A stretch of 64,000 nucleotides of DNA, taken from NCBI RefSeq assembly GCF_947492455.1, contig NZ_CANLNB010000001.1, positions 1 through 64,000 of the forward strand, written 5' to 3'. The translations under genes and the position numbers were made by a program. Shown here in pieces: positions 56,375-64,000 of the stretch (position 1 is the stretch's first letter; each line of letters starts with the position of its first letter). The notes below the pieces were generated by a model. The model was not told where the DNA came from. It did not search any database and worked only from the letters and a program-made list of their open reading frames with translations. Source of the DNA: an uncultured Aliiroseovarius sp. (GTDB taxonomy: Bacteria > Pseudomonadota > Alphaproteobacteria > Rhodobacterales > Rhodobacteraceae).

Positions 56375-57064
56375 TTAGGGCCGCAGTGTTCCGCGGCTCA
56401 TGTGCCGCTTGCGCCCGTATCCGGGTACACGTTCCACGTCAAAACCGGCCACGTCTAGGGCGCGACGGACAAAACCTGCGGCGGTATATGTCGTAAACGT
56501 ACCATTTGGTGCGGTATGGCGTCCAACCTCGCCCATCAGCGCCTCACCCCACAGCTCAGGGTTCTTGGCGGGCGAGAACCCGTCAAGGAACCATGCGTCC
56601 GCCTTTCCGTCCCACGCGGCGAGGGTGTCGCGGGCGTCGCCTTCGATCACTTCGACCGAGAACCCGTCCAGATCAAAGCGCCTTGCGCCCTGCTCCCATG
56701 CTTCCATAAACGGCCCAGCGACCGCATGCGCCTCGGGGAAAGCTTGCAGAGCGCGGTCGATGTCGGCGGCGTCCATCGGGAAGGCCTCGAACGACGTGAA
56801 CCCAGCCCCCACAGGCGATCCCGCTGCACGCCACGCGATGTACGCGGCCAGCATGTTCAACCCAGTGCCAAAGCCCAGCTCGGCAATCTGGAAACCGGGT
56901 CGGAACCGCGTGGCCAGATCATTGCCCTCGATGAAGACATGCCGCGTCTCGGCCAGCCCGTCTTCCAGCGAGAAATAGGGGTCGTCGAACTGCTCGGCCA
57001 CCGGCACGCCGCTGTCTTTCCACGTGATGCTCGCCGTGATCGTCGCTGTCTGGCGCTTTGTCAT
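56375..57064 (-). CDS. mnmD: tRNA (5-methylaminomethyl-2-thiouridine)(34)-methyltransferase MnmD
   Basis: 229 residues. SEQFDDPYFSLEDGLAETRHVF-like N-terminus, ELGFGTGLNMLAAY (SAM binding), SFEAFPMD, and WFLDGFSPAKNPELWGE are MnmD/MnmC1 signatures. It methylates the wobble uridine intermediate. No FAD domain is attached; a divergent FAD oxidoreductase lies 55 nt away. Confidence 0.93.
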   Translation of the reverse strand: MTKRQTATITASITWKDSGVPVAEQFDDPYFSLEDGLAETRHVFIEGNDLATRFRPGFQIAELGFGTGLNMLAAYIAWRAAGSPVGAGFTSFEAFPMDAADIDRALQAFPEAHAVAGPFMEAWEQGARRFDLDGFSVEVIEGDARDTLAAWDGKADAWFLDGFSPAKNPELWGEALMGEVGRHTAPNGTFTTYTAAGFVRRALDVAGFDVERVPGYGRKRHMSRGTLRP

Positions 57065-57119
57065 GATCTGCCCTAGAACGCTGATGAAACCCGCGCGACC
57101 ATGAAGAAGGAACGGCCCA

Positions 57120-58160
57120 ATGGCAATCGCTGATGTGACAGTTTACGGCGCGGGGATCTTTGGCCTGTCGGTCGCGTGGAGCTGCGCCAAGCGCGGCGCA
57201 AAGGTGCGGGTGATTGACCCAAACGGGCCGGGCGCAGGATCGTCCGGCGGTCTGGTCGGCGCGCTAGCCCCGCATGTGCCCGAGCGCTGGAACGCCAAGA
57301 AAGCGTTTCAATTCGACAGCCTGATCATGGCGGAAACCTACTGGGCCGAGGTCGAGGCCGTGTCCGGCACATCCCCCGGCTATGCGCGGTCAGGCCGGTT
57401 GCAACCCGTCACGGACGAGCGTCTGTTGGAGCTTGCCAAAACCCGCGCAGTCGAGGCGGACACCCTGTGGCAGGGTAAAGCTGTCTGGCAGGTCCGCCCC
57501 GCGTCGGACTTCCCAGACTGGGCGCCGATCAGCCCCACAGGCTTCCTGATCCACGACACGCTGACCGCCCGGATGAGCCCCCGCCGGGCAGGTGCCGCTT
57601 TGGTCGCCGCGATCCAAGCCAAGGGCGGCGAGATCGTGACTGAAGGCCCGTCAGAAGGGACCGAGGTCTGGGCGACGGGCTGGCAAGGTATGGTGAAATT
57701 GTCCGAGGAGTTGGGCAAACCTGTCGGCAACGGCGTCAAAGGCCAAAGCGCGCTGCTGGATTACGATGCGCGGGATATGCCGCAACTGTTTGCCGACGCC
57801 GTGCACATCATCCCACACGCAGACGGCACCGTCGCCATCGGATCGACGAGCGAACGCGACTTCGACGACCCATCCAGCTGTGACGACGCACTGGACGAGG
57901 TCATCGCCCGCGCCCGCACCGCCTGCCCGGCCCTTGCAGACGCGCCGGTGATCGAACGCTGGGCGGGGGTCCGCCCTCGCGCCAAATCCCGCGCGCCAAT
58001 GCTGGGCGAATACCCCGGCCGCCCCGGTACCTTCATCGCCAATGGCGGCTTCAAAATCGGCTTCGGCATGGGTCCGCGTGTAGGCGAGTTGATGGCGGAT
58101 CTGGTGCTGGAGGGCCACGACGAAATCCCCGATGACTTCCGGGTCGAGGCGAGCTTGTAG
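57120..58160 (+). CDS. FAD-dependent oxidoreductase (DAO family), possible MnmC(o) partner
   Basis: 346 residues. GAGIFGLSVAWSCAKRGAKVRVID is the FAD-binding GxGxxG motif; GAGSSGGLVGALAPHVPERW and GVRPRAKSRAPMLGEYP with NGGFKIGFGMGPRVGELMADLV complete the DAO fold. In E. coli MnmC one protein carries the methylase and such an oxidase. Here the two are separate but divergently paired, so this may be the oxidase for cmnm5 removal. Glycine oxidase-like activity is also possible. Confidence 0.82.
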   Translation: MAIADVTVYGAGIFGLSVAWSCAKRGAKVRVIDPNGPGAGSSGGLVGALAPHVPERWNAKKAFQFDSLIMAETYWAEVEAVSGTSPGYARSGRLQPVTDERLLELAKTRAVEADTLWQGKAVWQVRPASDFPDWAPISPTGFLIHDTLTARMSPRRAGAALVAAIQAKGGEIVTEGPSEGTEVWATGWQGMVKLSEELGKPVGNGVKGQSALLDYDARDMPQLFADAVHIIPHADGTVAIGSTSERDFDDPSSCDDALDEVIARARTACPALADAPVIERWAGVRPRAKSRAPMLGEYPGRPGTFIANGGFKIGFGMGPRVGELMADLVLEGHDEIPDDFRVEASL

Positions 58161-58180
58161 GAACTCACAAGGCTTTGCTC

Positions 58181-58245
58181 TTTTTCTTGCCCTAAATATC
58201 CCGGGGGTGAGAGCCGCAGGCTCGAGGGGGCAGCGCCCCCTTTTT
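58181..58245 (+). repeat. Intergenic multi-hairpin element, copy C
   Basis: Lead segment 58181-58209 (TTTTTCTTGCCCTAAATATC, CCGGGGGTG), stem GAGCC (58211-58215) / GGCTC (58219-58223), and stem GGGGGC (58226-58231) / GCCCCC (58235-58240) followed by TTTTT. The last part is a good terminator. It lies between convergent FAD oxidoreductase and FMN reductase genes. Confidence 0.82.
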
Positions 58246-58258
58246 CATCCTAACAGAT

Positions 58259-58795
58259 TTATACCGTCGCCCGCAGCTTGCCCATAAGTTTTACCAGATT
58301 AGCCTCGTAGCGCTCATTCGTCAGAACGCCATCCGCATCGAACTCTTTCGAGCTGCCCGCCACGGCGATCTCTGGCCCAATCACAAGCTTCGGCTGAAAC
58401 GGCACCATCGCCGCCACCAAAGACGCCTGCGCCCGTTCTCCGCCAGCGCGACCTCCGGCAGCGGACATGACAGCGACCGGCTTGCCCTGCCACGGATGAG
58501 GCTTCACCCGGCTCACCCAATCCAGCGCGTTTTTCAGAACGCCGGTCAGCATCTTGTTGTATTCCGGCGTCGAGATAATCACCGCATCTGCCGCTGCAAT
58601 CTGCGCTGCCAGCTTCGCCACACCTGCGGGGATCCCCTCGGCATCCTCAAGATCGCCATCGTAAAGCGGCAGGTTCAAATCTGCCTCAATATACTCTGCA
58701 TCGCCATAAAGCCGCGCAGCATTTCGCAGCAGGAACCGGTTCGTTGCGTCTTTACGCAGGGAACCGGACATGCCAAGCAATTGGTGTTTGGACAA
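58259..58795 (-). CDS. NADPH-dependent FMN reductase family protein
   Basis: 178 residues, flavodoxin-like. GMSGSLRKDATNRFLLRNAARL (FMN phosphate loop), STPEYNKMLTGVLKNALDWVSR (the family PEYN..) and VAVMSAAGGRAGGERA. It reduces FMN or small quinone/azo substrates with NAD(P)H. The start is TTG at 58795, five bases after a perfect AAGGAGG (complement 58801-58807); an ATG at the GMSG position is too late. It diverges from the TPP enzyme gene by 74 nt. Confidence 0.87.
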   Translation of the reverse strand: MSKHQLLGMSGSLRKDATNRFLLRNAARLYGDAEYIEADLNLPLYDGDLEDAEGIPAGVAKLAAQIAAADAVIISTPEYNKMLTGVLKNALDWVSRVKPHPWQGKPVAVMSAAGGRAGGERAQASLVAAMVPFQPKLVIGPEIAVAGSSKEFDADGVLTNERYEANLVKLMGKLRATV

Positions 58796-58869
58796 TGAAG
58801 CCTCCTTGTTCGCGTCCCAAGGATGTGGGGCGCGCGACATAAGAGGTCAAGATAAGACGAGACTTACCC

Positions 58870-60525
58870 ATGCGCCACGGCGGACAAATCCTGGTCGATC
58901 ACCTGAAAACCGAAGGCGTGAGCCGTGTCTTTTCCGTGCCCGGAGAAAGCTTTCTGGCCGCGCTGGACGGGCTTTATGACAGCGGGATTGAAAACGTCGT
59001 CTGCCGTCAGGAAGGCGGCGCGGCCATGATGGCCGAGGCACATGGCAAGCTAACCGGCGCTCCGGGTGTGCTCTTCGTGACGCGCGGGCCGGGGGCGACG
59101 AATGCGTCCGCCGGCATTCACGTCGCGATGCAGGATGCGACGCCAATGGTGGTGTTTGTCGGTCAGATTGCACGCGCCCACAGGGATCGCGGCGCGTTTC
59201 AGGAAGTCGACTATCGCGCCTTTTTCGGCCCTCTTGCCAAGTGGTCCTGCGAGGTTGACCAGACCGAGCGCCTGCCCGAATACCTCGCCCGCGCCTTCCA
59301 TGTGGCCCGCACCGGGCGCCCCGGCCCCGTCGTGGTCGCCCTGCCCGAGGATATGCTGAGCGACGTAGCTGATGTGCCGGACCGCCCCGCTGTGCCTGCC
59401 ACGCAGGGCCATGTGTCCAGCGCGGACGCAGGTGCAATACTGGCCGCGATTGAGACGTCTGCGCGTCCGCTTCTGATCGCAGGCGGGCCGGGTTGGACGG
59501 CAGATGCGGGCTCCACGCTGATGAAGTTCGCCGCCGCAAACGCCCTGCCCGTCGCCACCGCCTTCCGCCGTCAGGACTATGTCGACAATCGCCACCCGAA
59601 TTATGTCGGGGACCTTGGCCTTGGCATCAACCCGGCGCTCAAGACCATGTTCGACGCGGCCGACACGCTGGTCGTTCTGGGCAGCCGTCTGGGCGATATC
59701 GTCACCGGCAGCTACGAGATGCTGGACCCGATGCAGACCGGCAAGCGCATCGTGCATGTCTATCCCTGCGCCGAGGAGCTGGGGCGCGTCTATCACGCCG
59801 ACCAAACCGAACTCGCGACCGGCCCTGCGGCGATTGCAGCGCTTGGTGAACAACCCTCTCTGACCGCGACACCGTGGGCGGAATGGACGCAACAGGGCCG
59901 CGCGGCCTATGACGACTTCCAAACCCCGGTCGAGACCCCCGGCCCGGTCAAGCTGGAGCGCATCATGCACTGGCTGTCGGACACGCTGCCTAACGACACG
60001 ATCATGACCAATGGGGCAGGAAACTACGCCACATGGCTGCACCGTTACTTCCGTTTCAAGGAATACGGAACGCAGCTGGCCCCGACCTCGGGGTCGATGG
60101 GCTATGGCTTCCCCGCAGCGGTTGCGGCCAGCATTCAGCACCCCGACCGCTCTGTCATCGCGTGGCTGGGGGATGGCGAGTTTCAGATGACCCTGAACGA
60201 GATGTCGACCGCCGTGCAGCACGGCGCGAAACCCATTGCGATCATCGTGAACAACGGGCGCTATGGTACCATCCGGATGCACCAAGAACGCACCTACCCG
60301 GCGCGCGTGTCCGGCACCGACATGGCGAACCCGGATTTCGCAGACTTGGCTCGCGCCTATGGCGGCCACGGCGAAACGGTCACGCGAACCGAAGACTTCG
60401 ACGCCGCCTTCCGCCGCGCCGAAGCCTCCGGGAAATTAGCCGTGATCGAGTTGGTGGTGGACCAGCAAGTCGCCACGCCAGGCCTGACGCTGGACCAGTT
60501 GCGCGCGCAGGGCGAGGCGGGGTGA
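58870..60525 (+). CDS. Thiamine-diphosphate enzyme, acetolactate synthase-like
   Basis: 551 residues, three ThDP-enzyme domains. Catalytic Glu in VVCRQEGGAAMMAEA (about residue 48), ThDP-binding GDGEFQMTLNEMSTAVQHGAKPIAIIVNN. It resembles IlvB but no small subunit follows, and the GSMGYGFPAA segment is also found in decarboxylases and lyases such as sulfoacetaldehyde or oxalyl-CoA types. The substrate is not assigned. Confidence 0.85.
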   Translation: MRHGGQILVDHLKTEGVSRVFSVPGESFLAALDGLYDSGIENVVCRQEGGAAMMAEAHGKLTGAPGVLFVTRGPGATNASAGIHVAMQDATPMVVFVGQIARAHRDRGAFQEVDYRAFFGPLAKWSCEVDQTERLPEYLARAFHVARTGRPGPVVVALPEDMLSDVADVPDRPAVPATQGHVSSADAGAILAAIETSARPLLIAGGPGWTADAGSTLMKFAAANALPVATAFRRQDYVDNRHPNYVGDLGLGINPALKTMFDAADTLVVLGSRLGDIVTGSYEMLDPMQTGKRIVHVYPCAEELGRVYHADQTELATGPAAIAALGEQPSLTATPWAEWTQQGRAAYDDFQTPVETPGPVKLERIMHWLSDTLPNDTIMTNGAGNYATWLHRYFRFKEYGTQLAPTSGSMGYGFPAAVAASIQHPDRSVIAWLGDGEFQMTLNEMSTAVQHGAKPIAIIVNNGRYGTIRMHQERTYPARVSGTDMANPDFADLARAYGGHGETVTRTEDFDAAFRRAEASGKLAVIELVVDQQVATPGLTLDQLRAQGEAG

Positions 60526-60548
60526 CCGCCGCGCCCTGTCGCTAGGGA

Positions 60549-60860
60549 TCAGCCTTTCGGCATCTCCATCAGTTCGGCCAGATGGATCGTGCCCATCTGA
60601 ATGAAGCTGTTTTCGCCGGCAATCGCCAAGGCCGTTTCCGCGTCCGGCGCGTTGATCACGCAAAAGCCCATCATCGGCTGCTTGAACCCTTCGCGGTGGC
60701 CATCGCCATCCACGGTCCATTGCGCCTTGAAGGGTGTTTCGGGCATCTCGAACACATCCGCGTATTTGGCGATCCACGCCTTATACGCGGCCTGCATCTC
60801 GGCCTTCTTGTCGTCGGGTACATCCGTCGGTTCGTGATAGGCCATATAGAATTTCGGCAT
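60549..60860 (-). CDS. YCII-like small protein
   Basis: 103 residues. MPKFYMAYHEPTDVPDDKKAEMQAAYKAWIAKY, and INAPDAETALAIAGENSFIQMGTIHLAELMEM fit the dimeric ferredoxin-like YCII/DGPF fold. Function unknown; the match is by pattern. It is 23 nt downstream of cobO in the same direction. Confidence 0.65.
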   Translation of the reverse strand: MPKFYMAYHEPTDVPDDKKAEMQAAYKAWIAKYADVFEMPETPFKAQWTVDGDGHREGFKQPMMGFCVINAPDAETALAIAGENSFIQMGTIHLAELMEMPKG

Positions 60861-60883
60861 CGTCTCTCCTCCCGTTTAGGGGA

Positions 60884-61492
60884 TCAGTATTCGACCCCAA
60901 TCTGCGCCTTGATGCCCGACCGGAACGGGTGCTTCACCAGCTCCATCTCGGTCACCAGATCGGCAATCTCGATCAGATCGTCCGAGGCATTGCGCCCGGT
61001 CAGAACCACGTGGGTCATCTCGGGCTTTTCGTCGACCAAGAACTGCACAACCTCGTTGATGTCGACATAATCATAGCGAATGGCGATGTTGATCTCGTCC
61101 AGCAGCACCATCTTGTTCGACGGATCGCGGATCAGCTCTTTCGACTTCTCCCACGCGGCCTGTGCCATCTCGATGTCGCGGGTGCGGTCCTGCGTTTCCC
61201 ACGTGAATCCCTCGCCCATCGTGTAGAACTCGCAGATGTCCGAGAACTTGGCGTTGATCAGATCACGTTCGCCGCAATCCATGCCGCCCTTGATGAACTG
61301 CACCACGGCGCATTTCATATCCGCCGCGATACAGCGGAAAATCATTCCGAACGCGGCCGAGCTTTTGCCCTTGCCTTTGCCCGTATGCACGATGATCAGA
61401 CCTTTCTTGTCGGTCTTCGTCGCCATGATCTTATCACGGGCGGCTTTTTTCTTTGCCATCTTGGTGGCGTGGCGATCGGGATCTACGGTCAT
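60884..61492 (-). CDS. cobO: Cob(I)yrinic acid a,c-diamide adenosyltransferase
   Basis: 202 residues. P-loop HTGKGKGKSSAAFG (about 36-49), QFIKGGMDCGERDL, and LLDEINIAIRYDYV are CobO/BtuR signatures. It adenosylates the cobalt in the late cobalamin path. Linked here to cobN, whose end is 2 kb upstream. Confidence 0.95.
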   Translation of the reverse strand: MTVDPDRHATKMAKKKAARDKIMATKTDKKGLIIVHTGKGKGKSSAAFGMIFRCIAADMKCAVVQFIKGGMDCGERDLINAKFSDICEFYTMGEGFTWETQDRTRDIEMAQAAWEKSKELIRDPSNKMVLLDEINIAIRYDYVDINEVVQFLVDEKPEMTHVVLTGRNASDDLIEIADLVTEMELVKHPFRSGIKAQIGVEY

Positions 61493-61550
61493 TCTGGCCT
61501 CACTTCTGACTGTTCATCCACTGTGAGAGCACACGCCCCCGGATGCAAGA

Positions 61551-61580
61551 GCGGGCGCCCCGAAAATCAGGACGCCCGCC
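61551..61580 (-). terminator. Hairpin after the ten-helix membrane protein gene
   Basis: Stem GCGGGCG (61551-61557) / CGCCCGC (61573-61579). It separates the membrane-protein gene from cobO on the minus strand; the T-run is weak. Confidence 0.55.
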
Positions 61581-61605
61581 TATTTTGGCCACCGTGAGTG
61601 GTATA

Positions 61606-62811
61606 TTACTCGGCTGGTACGGCCGAACTATGTACGCGGCCAAAATGCTGTTTGTTCAAGCGAACAACCAGAACAATCATGGCCATTTGGAACGCAATCG
61701 CAATGGCGGAAATCACCCAGTACATCAGCGAAAACTTGTCGATCACGCCCGCTTTGACCAGACCCGAGTTCAGGAAGAAGTGCAGCAGAACCGACAGGGC
61801 AACACCCGGGCAGACCAGCGCATAGGAGCCGGGCGAGGTCTCGTTCCCGAAGACAAAGCTCTTCCAGTAGCCAACGCGCGACAGCACAACCAGACCCAGA
61901 AGACCGAACAGAACTTGGACAGCGATCAGACGAGCAAGGAAGACCATCGTTTCGGCAGCCGAGCCGTGCACATCAAAGGTTACGTGCATTCCGTGGTCCT
62001 GGCGCATGAACATGATGCCCAGAATGGTCATCAGCGGGATAACGATCATCAGGGTCGGGGCAGCTTCCTTGGCGGTGCCGTGATGCAGCATCGAGTTGAA
62101 GGCGGTGAACAAGGCCAGCGCAGCATAAACGATGGACGCGGTACCGAAGAAAGTCGAGCCAACCAGCGATACGCCCACGACGATGGTATTTGCGCTCATT
62201 GCGGCGGGGGCGGCGAAGCCAACCGCGGTCATGGCAAGCGCGAAGGACGGCAGCATCTGGGCAAAGCTGTTATGGGCGGTCACGTCGAACACGCCACCTT
62301 TGGACAGCACGCGGCCCAAGAAGTCACCGATGAAGCTCAGCGCCAGAATGCCGATGGCAAGGAAGGCGGCCATGGCGAAGGGGAACAGGTATTCCACGAT
62401 CGACCACAGGCCCGGCACGAAGACCAGTCCGGCCACGAACAGGCCATTCACGCTCATCGCCAGCGCAAGCGGCATGGCAAGGATGGTGGTTTCCGCGTTT
62501 GAATTCTTCAGCGCGGTGTACGCTTCGGTTTTGCGGAAGGCCGAGAAGCTTTTCAGGTTCCAGATCAGGTATTTCAGGTTAAGGAAGACCATGGCGGCGA
62601 TCCCGGCCCACGCAACGACGATGGCGGTTTTGATGCCCATCGAGCCCGTGGTGAAGGCGGCCATGATGTCTTCAAAGACCGGCACGGGCTGACCCGGGTG
62701 CTTCACCCAGAACATCAGATACATGAAGAAGGTGACCGACAGGCCACCGGCCCCAACCGAGGCGAGGAAGTAGAGCGGCGAATATTTATCCGCGGGACGT
62801 GAGGTTTGCAT
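61606..62811 (-). CDS. Ten-helix membrane protein of uncertain family
   Basis: 401 residues with ten clear helices (for example PLYFLASVGAGGLSVTFFMYLMFW at about 12-35, TTILAMPLALAMSVNGLFVAGLVFV, and YALVCPGVALSVLLHFFL). The overall shape recalls TDT/TehA-like carriers; a TsoY-type assignment is possible but I cannot confirm it. The HHG.A / MRQDHGMHVTFDVHG region has several histidines. ATG 62811 follows GGAGAG. An ATTC-N8-GAAT operator lies 16 bp upstream, hinting at sulfur-linked regulation. Confidence 0.7.
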   Translation of the reverse strand: MQTSRPADKYSPLYFLASVGAGGLSVTFFMYLMFWVKHPGQPVPVFEDIMAAFTTGSMGIKTAIVVAWAGIAAMVFLNLKYLIWNLKSFSAFRKTEAYTALKNSNAETTILAMPLALAMSVNGLFVAGLVFVPGLWSIVEYLFPFAMAAFLAIGILALSFIGDFLGRVLSKGGVFDVTAHNSFAQMLPSFALAMTAVGFAAPAAMSANTIVVGVSLVGSTFFGTASIVYAALALFTAFNSMLHHGTAKEAAPTLMIVIPLMTILGIMFMRQDHGMHVTFDVHGSAAETMVFLARLIAVQVLFGLLGLVVLSRVGYWKSFVFGNETSPGSYALVCPGVALSVLLHFFLNSGLVKAGVIDKFSLMYWVISAIAIAFQMAMIVLVVRLNKQHFGRVHSSAVPAE

Positions 62812-62826
62812 CGGATCTCTCCATTC

Positions 62827-62846
62827 ATATTCGTAATCTTGAATAT
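62827..62846. promoter_or_regulatory. ATTC-N8-GAAT operator (SqrR/BigR-like)
   Basis: Arms ATATTC (62827-62832) and GAATAT (62841-62846) around an 8-nt spacer. This matches the reported recognition pattern of the persulfide-sensing ArsR-type repressors SqrR/BigR. It lies 16-35 bp upstream of the membrane-protein start, where a repressor would block transcription. Confidence 0.55.
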
Positions 62847-62853
62847 CTTATAA

Positions 62854-62865
62854 TTGCAATTGCAA
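62854..62865. promoter_or_regulatory. 12-bp palindrome TTGCAATTGCAA
   Basis: Perfect palindrome 8 bp upstream of the ATTC-N8-GAAT site, in the AT-rich promoter zone of the membrane-protein gene. It could serve as a -35 element or a second operator. The divergent lipoprotein starts 108 bp away. Confidence 0.4.
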
Positions 62866-62972
62866 CAGTTAGCAAGCGGCCAGCTGTGCACAGATTGTCG
62901 CGGGGGGATTTTGCGGGGATTTACCGATTATTAACCAATGCATCGCAAGCTGCACGGGAAGGAGACCCACCC

Positions 62973-63287
62973 ATGCGCCTTGCCCATTCCCTTGTTTTTC
63001 TGGGCTTTGCAGCCCTGACCGCCTGCGACAGCCCCAGCCCGCAATTCATGCATCGCGACACCGCCACCACGCGGGTCGAGGTCGAAGGTTCGACTTTTTC
63101 CGTGCATCAGCGCGAAAACTGGGTCGAGGTCTATCGCATTGGTTTCGAGGCTCTGCCCCGCGTCCCGGTGATTCTGGCCCGCGCGAAAATCGCGATAGAG
63201 CAGGCCACCGGTTGCAAAGTGGTCAAAGGGTCGCTCAGCGGGGATCAGGCCATCCAAAGGGCCAAGGTTGACTGTGACGTCGGCTAG
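62973..63287 (+). CDS. Small lipoprotein
   Basis: 104 residues. MRLAHSLVFLGFAALTAC with lipobox Cys18, then a compact domain RVEVEGSTFSVHQRENWVEVYRIGFEALPRVPVILARAKIAIEQATGCKVVKGSLSGD, with two later cysteines (GCKVV and DCDVG). Family not recognised. ATG 62973 follows GAAGGAGA. It converges on cobN. Confidence 0.7.
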   Translation: MRLAHSLVFLGFAALTACDSPSPQFMHRDTATTRVEVEGSTFSVHQRENWVEVYRIGFEALPRVPVILARAKIAIEQATGCKVVKGSLSGDQAIQRAKVDCDVG

Positions 63288-63303
63288 ACGCCCTACTGAA
63301 TGA

Positions 63304-64000
63304 TCATCTGATCTGATCCAGCATCGCACGGGCCGAGTTTGACCGTGGCGTCCAAAGCCCCCGCTCAATCGCTTCGCGCAGACGTTCAGCGATCTCTTTC
63401 AACGCCGGATCGTTGTGTTCCTCGATGAACTCGCGGGTGTCGTCGTCCTCGATGAAGGCGCTATAGACCAGATCGAAATGATGGCTGCGCACTGCGCCCG
63501 TGGTCGCTGCGAAGGCGAACATATAGTCGACAGTCGCCGCGATCTCGAACGCACCTTTATAGCCGTGGCGCTTCACCCCATCGATCCATTTCGGGTTCAC
63601 AACGCGCGAGCGGACCACGCGGCCGATCTCGTCTTCCAGCGTGCGAATGACCGGGCGTTCAGGCCGCGAGTGGTCGTTATGATAGATCGGGCGATCCCGG
63701 CCCTGAAGGGTCGACACAGCCGCAGCCGCCCCGCCTTCGAATTGGTAATAGTCGTCACTGTCCAGAAGGTCGTGCTCACGATTATCCTGGTTCTGCACGA
63801 TAGCCTCGACTTGCCCCAAACGGGCCTCGAATCCTTCGCGGTCGCGGGTGCCTTCCGACCCCGCGCCATAGGCATAGCCACCCCATTCCAGATAAGCCTC
63901 GGCCAGATCCGCCTTGTCGGCCCAAAGCCGCTCGTCGATCATCGCCTGCAGCCCCGCGCCATAGGCCCCGGGTTTCGAGCCATAGACCCGCGATGCCCCC
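63304..64000 (-). CDS. cobN: Cobaltochelatase subunit CobN, C-terminal end (5' truncated by window)
   Basis: About 230 residues are visible and the frame continues past 64000. RVYGSKPGAYGAGLQAMID, YLEWGGYAYG, NPKWIDGVKRHGYKGAFEIAATVDYMFAFAATTGAV and the final SARAMLDQIR match the CobN C-terminus. CobN is the large (about 1250-residue) subunit that inserts cobalt into hydrogenobyrinic acid diamide with CobS and CobT. Its presence implies late-insertion aerobic synthesis, while CbiX in the other cluster implies an early chelatase. Confidence 0.94.
   Translation of the reverse strand, partial: GASRVYGSKPGAYGAGLQAMIDERLWADKADLAEAYLEWGGYAYGAGSEGTRDREGFEARLGQVEAIVQNQDNREHDLLDSDDYYQFEGGAAAAVSTLQGRDRPIYHNDHSRPERPVIRTLEDEIGRVVRSRVVNPKWIDGVKRHGYKGAFEIAATVDYMFAFAATTGAVRSHHFDLVYSAFIEDDDTREFIEEHNDPALKEIAERLREAIERGLWTPRSNSARAMLDQIR

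Noticed and set aside
61493-61605. tRNA gene between cobO and the membrane protein gene
   Set aside because: The gap contains a GC hairpin but no T-loop (GTTCRA) motif or cloverleaf on either strand.
1-64000. Mobile elements, prophage or defence islands
   Set aside because: No transposase, integrase, phage or restriction genes and no target-site duplications were seen; gene order is that of conserved Rhodobacteraceae core.

Overview
The window is a continuous piece of a high-GC alphaproteobacterial chromosome, very probably a member of the Rhodobacteraceae (Roseobacter-type). The evidence is the gene content and order: the chvI-chvG-hprK-rapZ-manX-HPr regulatory PTS cluster next to pckA; the rsh/rpoZ/pdxJ/acpS/lepB/rnc/era/recO core cluster; an ethylmalonyl-CoA pathway acyl-CoA dehydrogenase; aerobic-type cobalamin genes; a MobB-MoeA fusion; and family-restricted small proteins (DUF6473, DUF1491, DUF6173, aa3-type oxidase subunit IV). 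No tRNA, rRNA, insertion sequence, prophage or CRISPR array is visible. Identifications rest on reading the sequence and recalling families; no database search was run.

Regions. 1-2.1 kb: end of etfA, a DUF6473 protein and 3-hydroxybutyryl-CoA dehydrogenase. 2.1-7.7 kb (minus strand): an acyltransferase, then the HPr/EIIA-Man/RapZ/HprK module transcribed from the ChvI/ChvG two-component system. 8-9.7 kb: pckA, diverging from chvI, with an apparently structured 5' leader. 9.8-14.8 kb: hydrolase, TauE/SafE exporter, methylsuccinyl-CoA dehydrogenase, DUF3995 protein and TetR regulator with twin palindromic operators, META-domain lipoprotein. 14.7-24.4 kb (minus): housekeeping cluster recO, DUF1491, era, rnc, lepB, acpS, pdxJ, DUF2062, rsh, rpoZ, folK. 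24.5-31 kb: NYN nuclease, ispH, methyltransferase, rnhA; then fmt, a degenerate peptide deformylase and an intact deformylase in one operon; PatB-type lyase. 31-39.4 kb (minus): a tightly packed cobalamin operon (small His-rich membrane protein, cbiX, cobH, cobL, cobI, cbiG-cobJ fusion, cobM) followed by a photolyase. 39.6-46 kb: DsbD-like protein, YqgE, Sua5, a DmdC-like acyl-CoA dehydrogenase with a metallo-hydrolase, and a beta-hydroxyacid dehydrogenase. 46-53.4 kb: DUF6173, oxidase subunit IV, a lipoprotein, AzlCD, the molybdenum-cofactor operon fdhD-mobA-mobB/moeA, smpB and dapA. 53.5-64 kb: lytic transglycosylase, EamA transporter, MnmD diverging from an FAD oxidoreductase, FMN reductase, TPP enzyme, cobO, a ten-helix membrane protein, a lipoprotein and the end of cobN.

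The most interesting non-routine signals are: (1) a repeated intergenic multi-hairpin element present three times, each time between convergent genes; (2) a three-hairpin leader upstream of pckA; (3) a peptide-deformylase paralogue that has lost its metal-binding Cys and catalytic Glu but is locked in the def-fmt operon; (4) an ATTC-N8-GAAT (SqrR/BigR-type) operator in front of the ten-helix membrane protein; (5) twin 14-bp operators between DUF3995 and its TetR neighbour; and (6) a 14-bp tandem duplication that doubles a sigma-E-like -35 element at the cobM/photolyase junction.

Most of the window is ordinary core chromosome. I do not see a clear undescribed multi-gene system; the novelty candidates are regulatory/structural elements and a few uncharacterised proteins.
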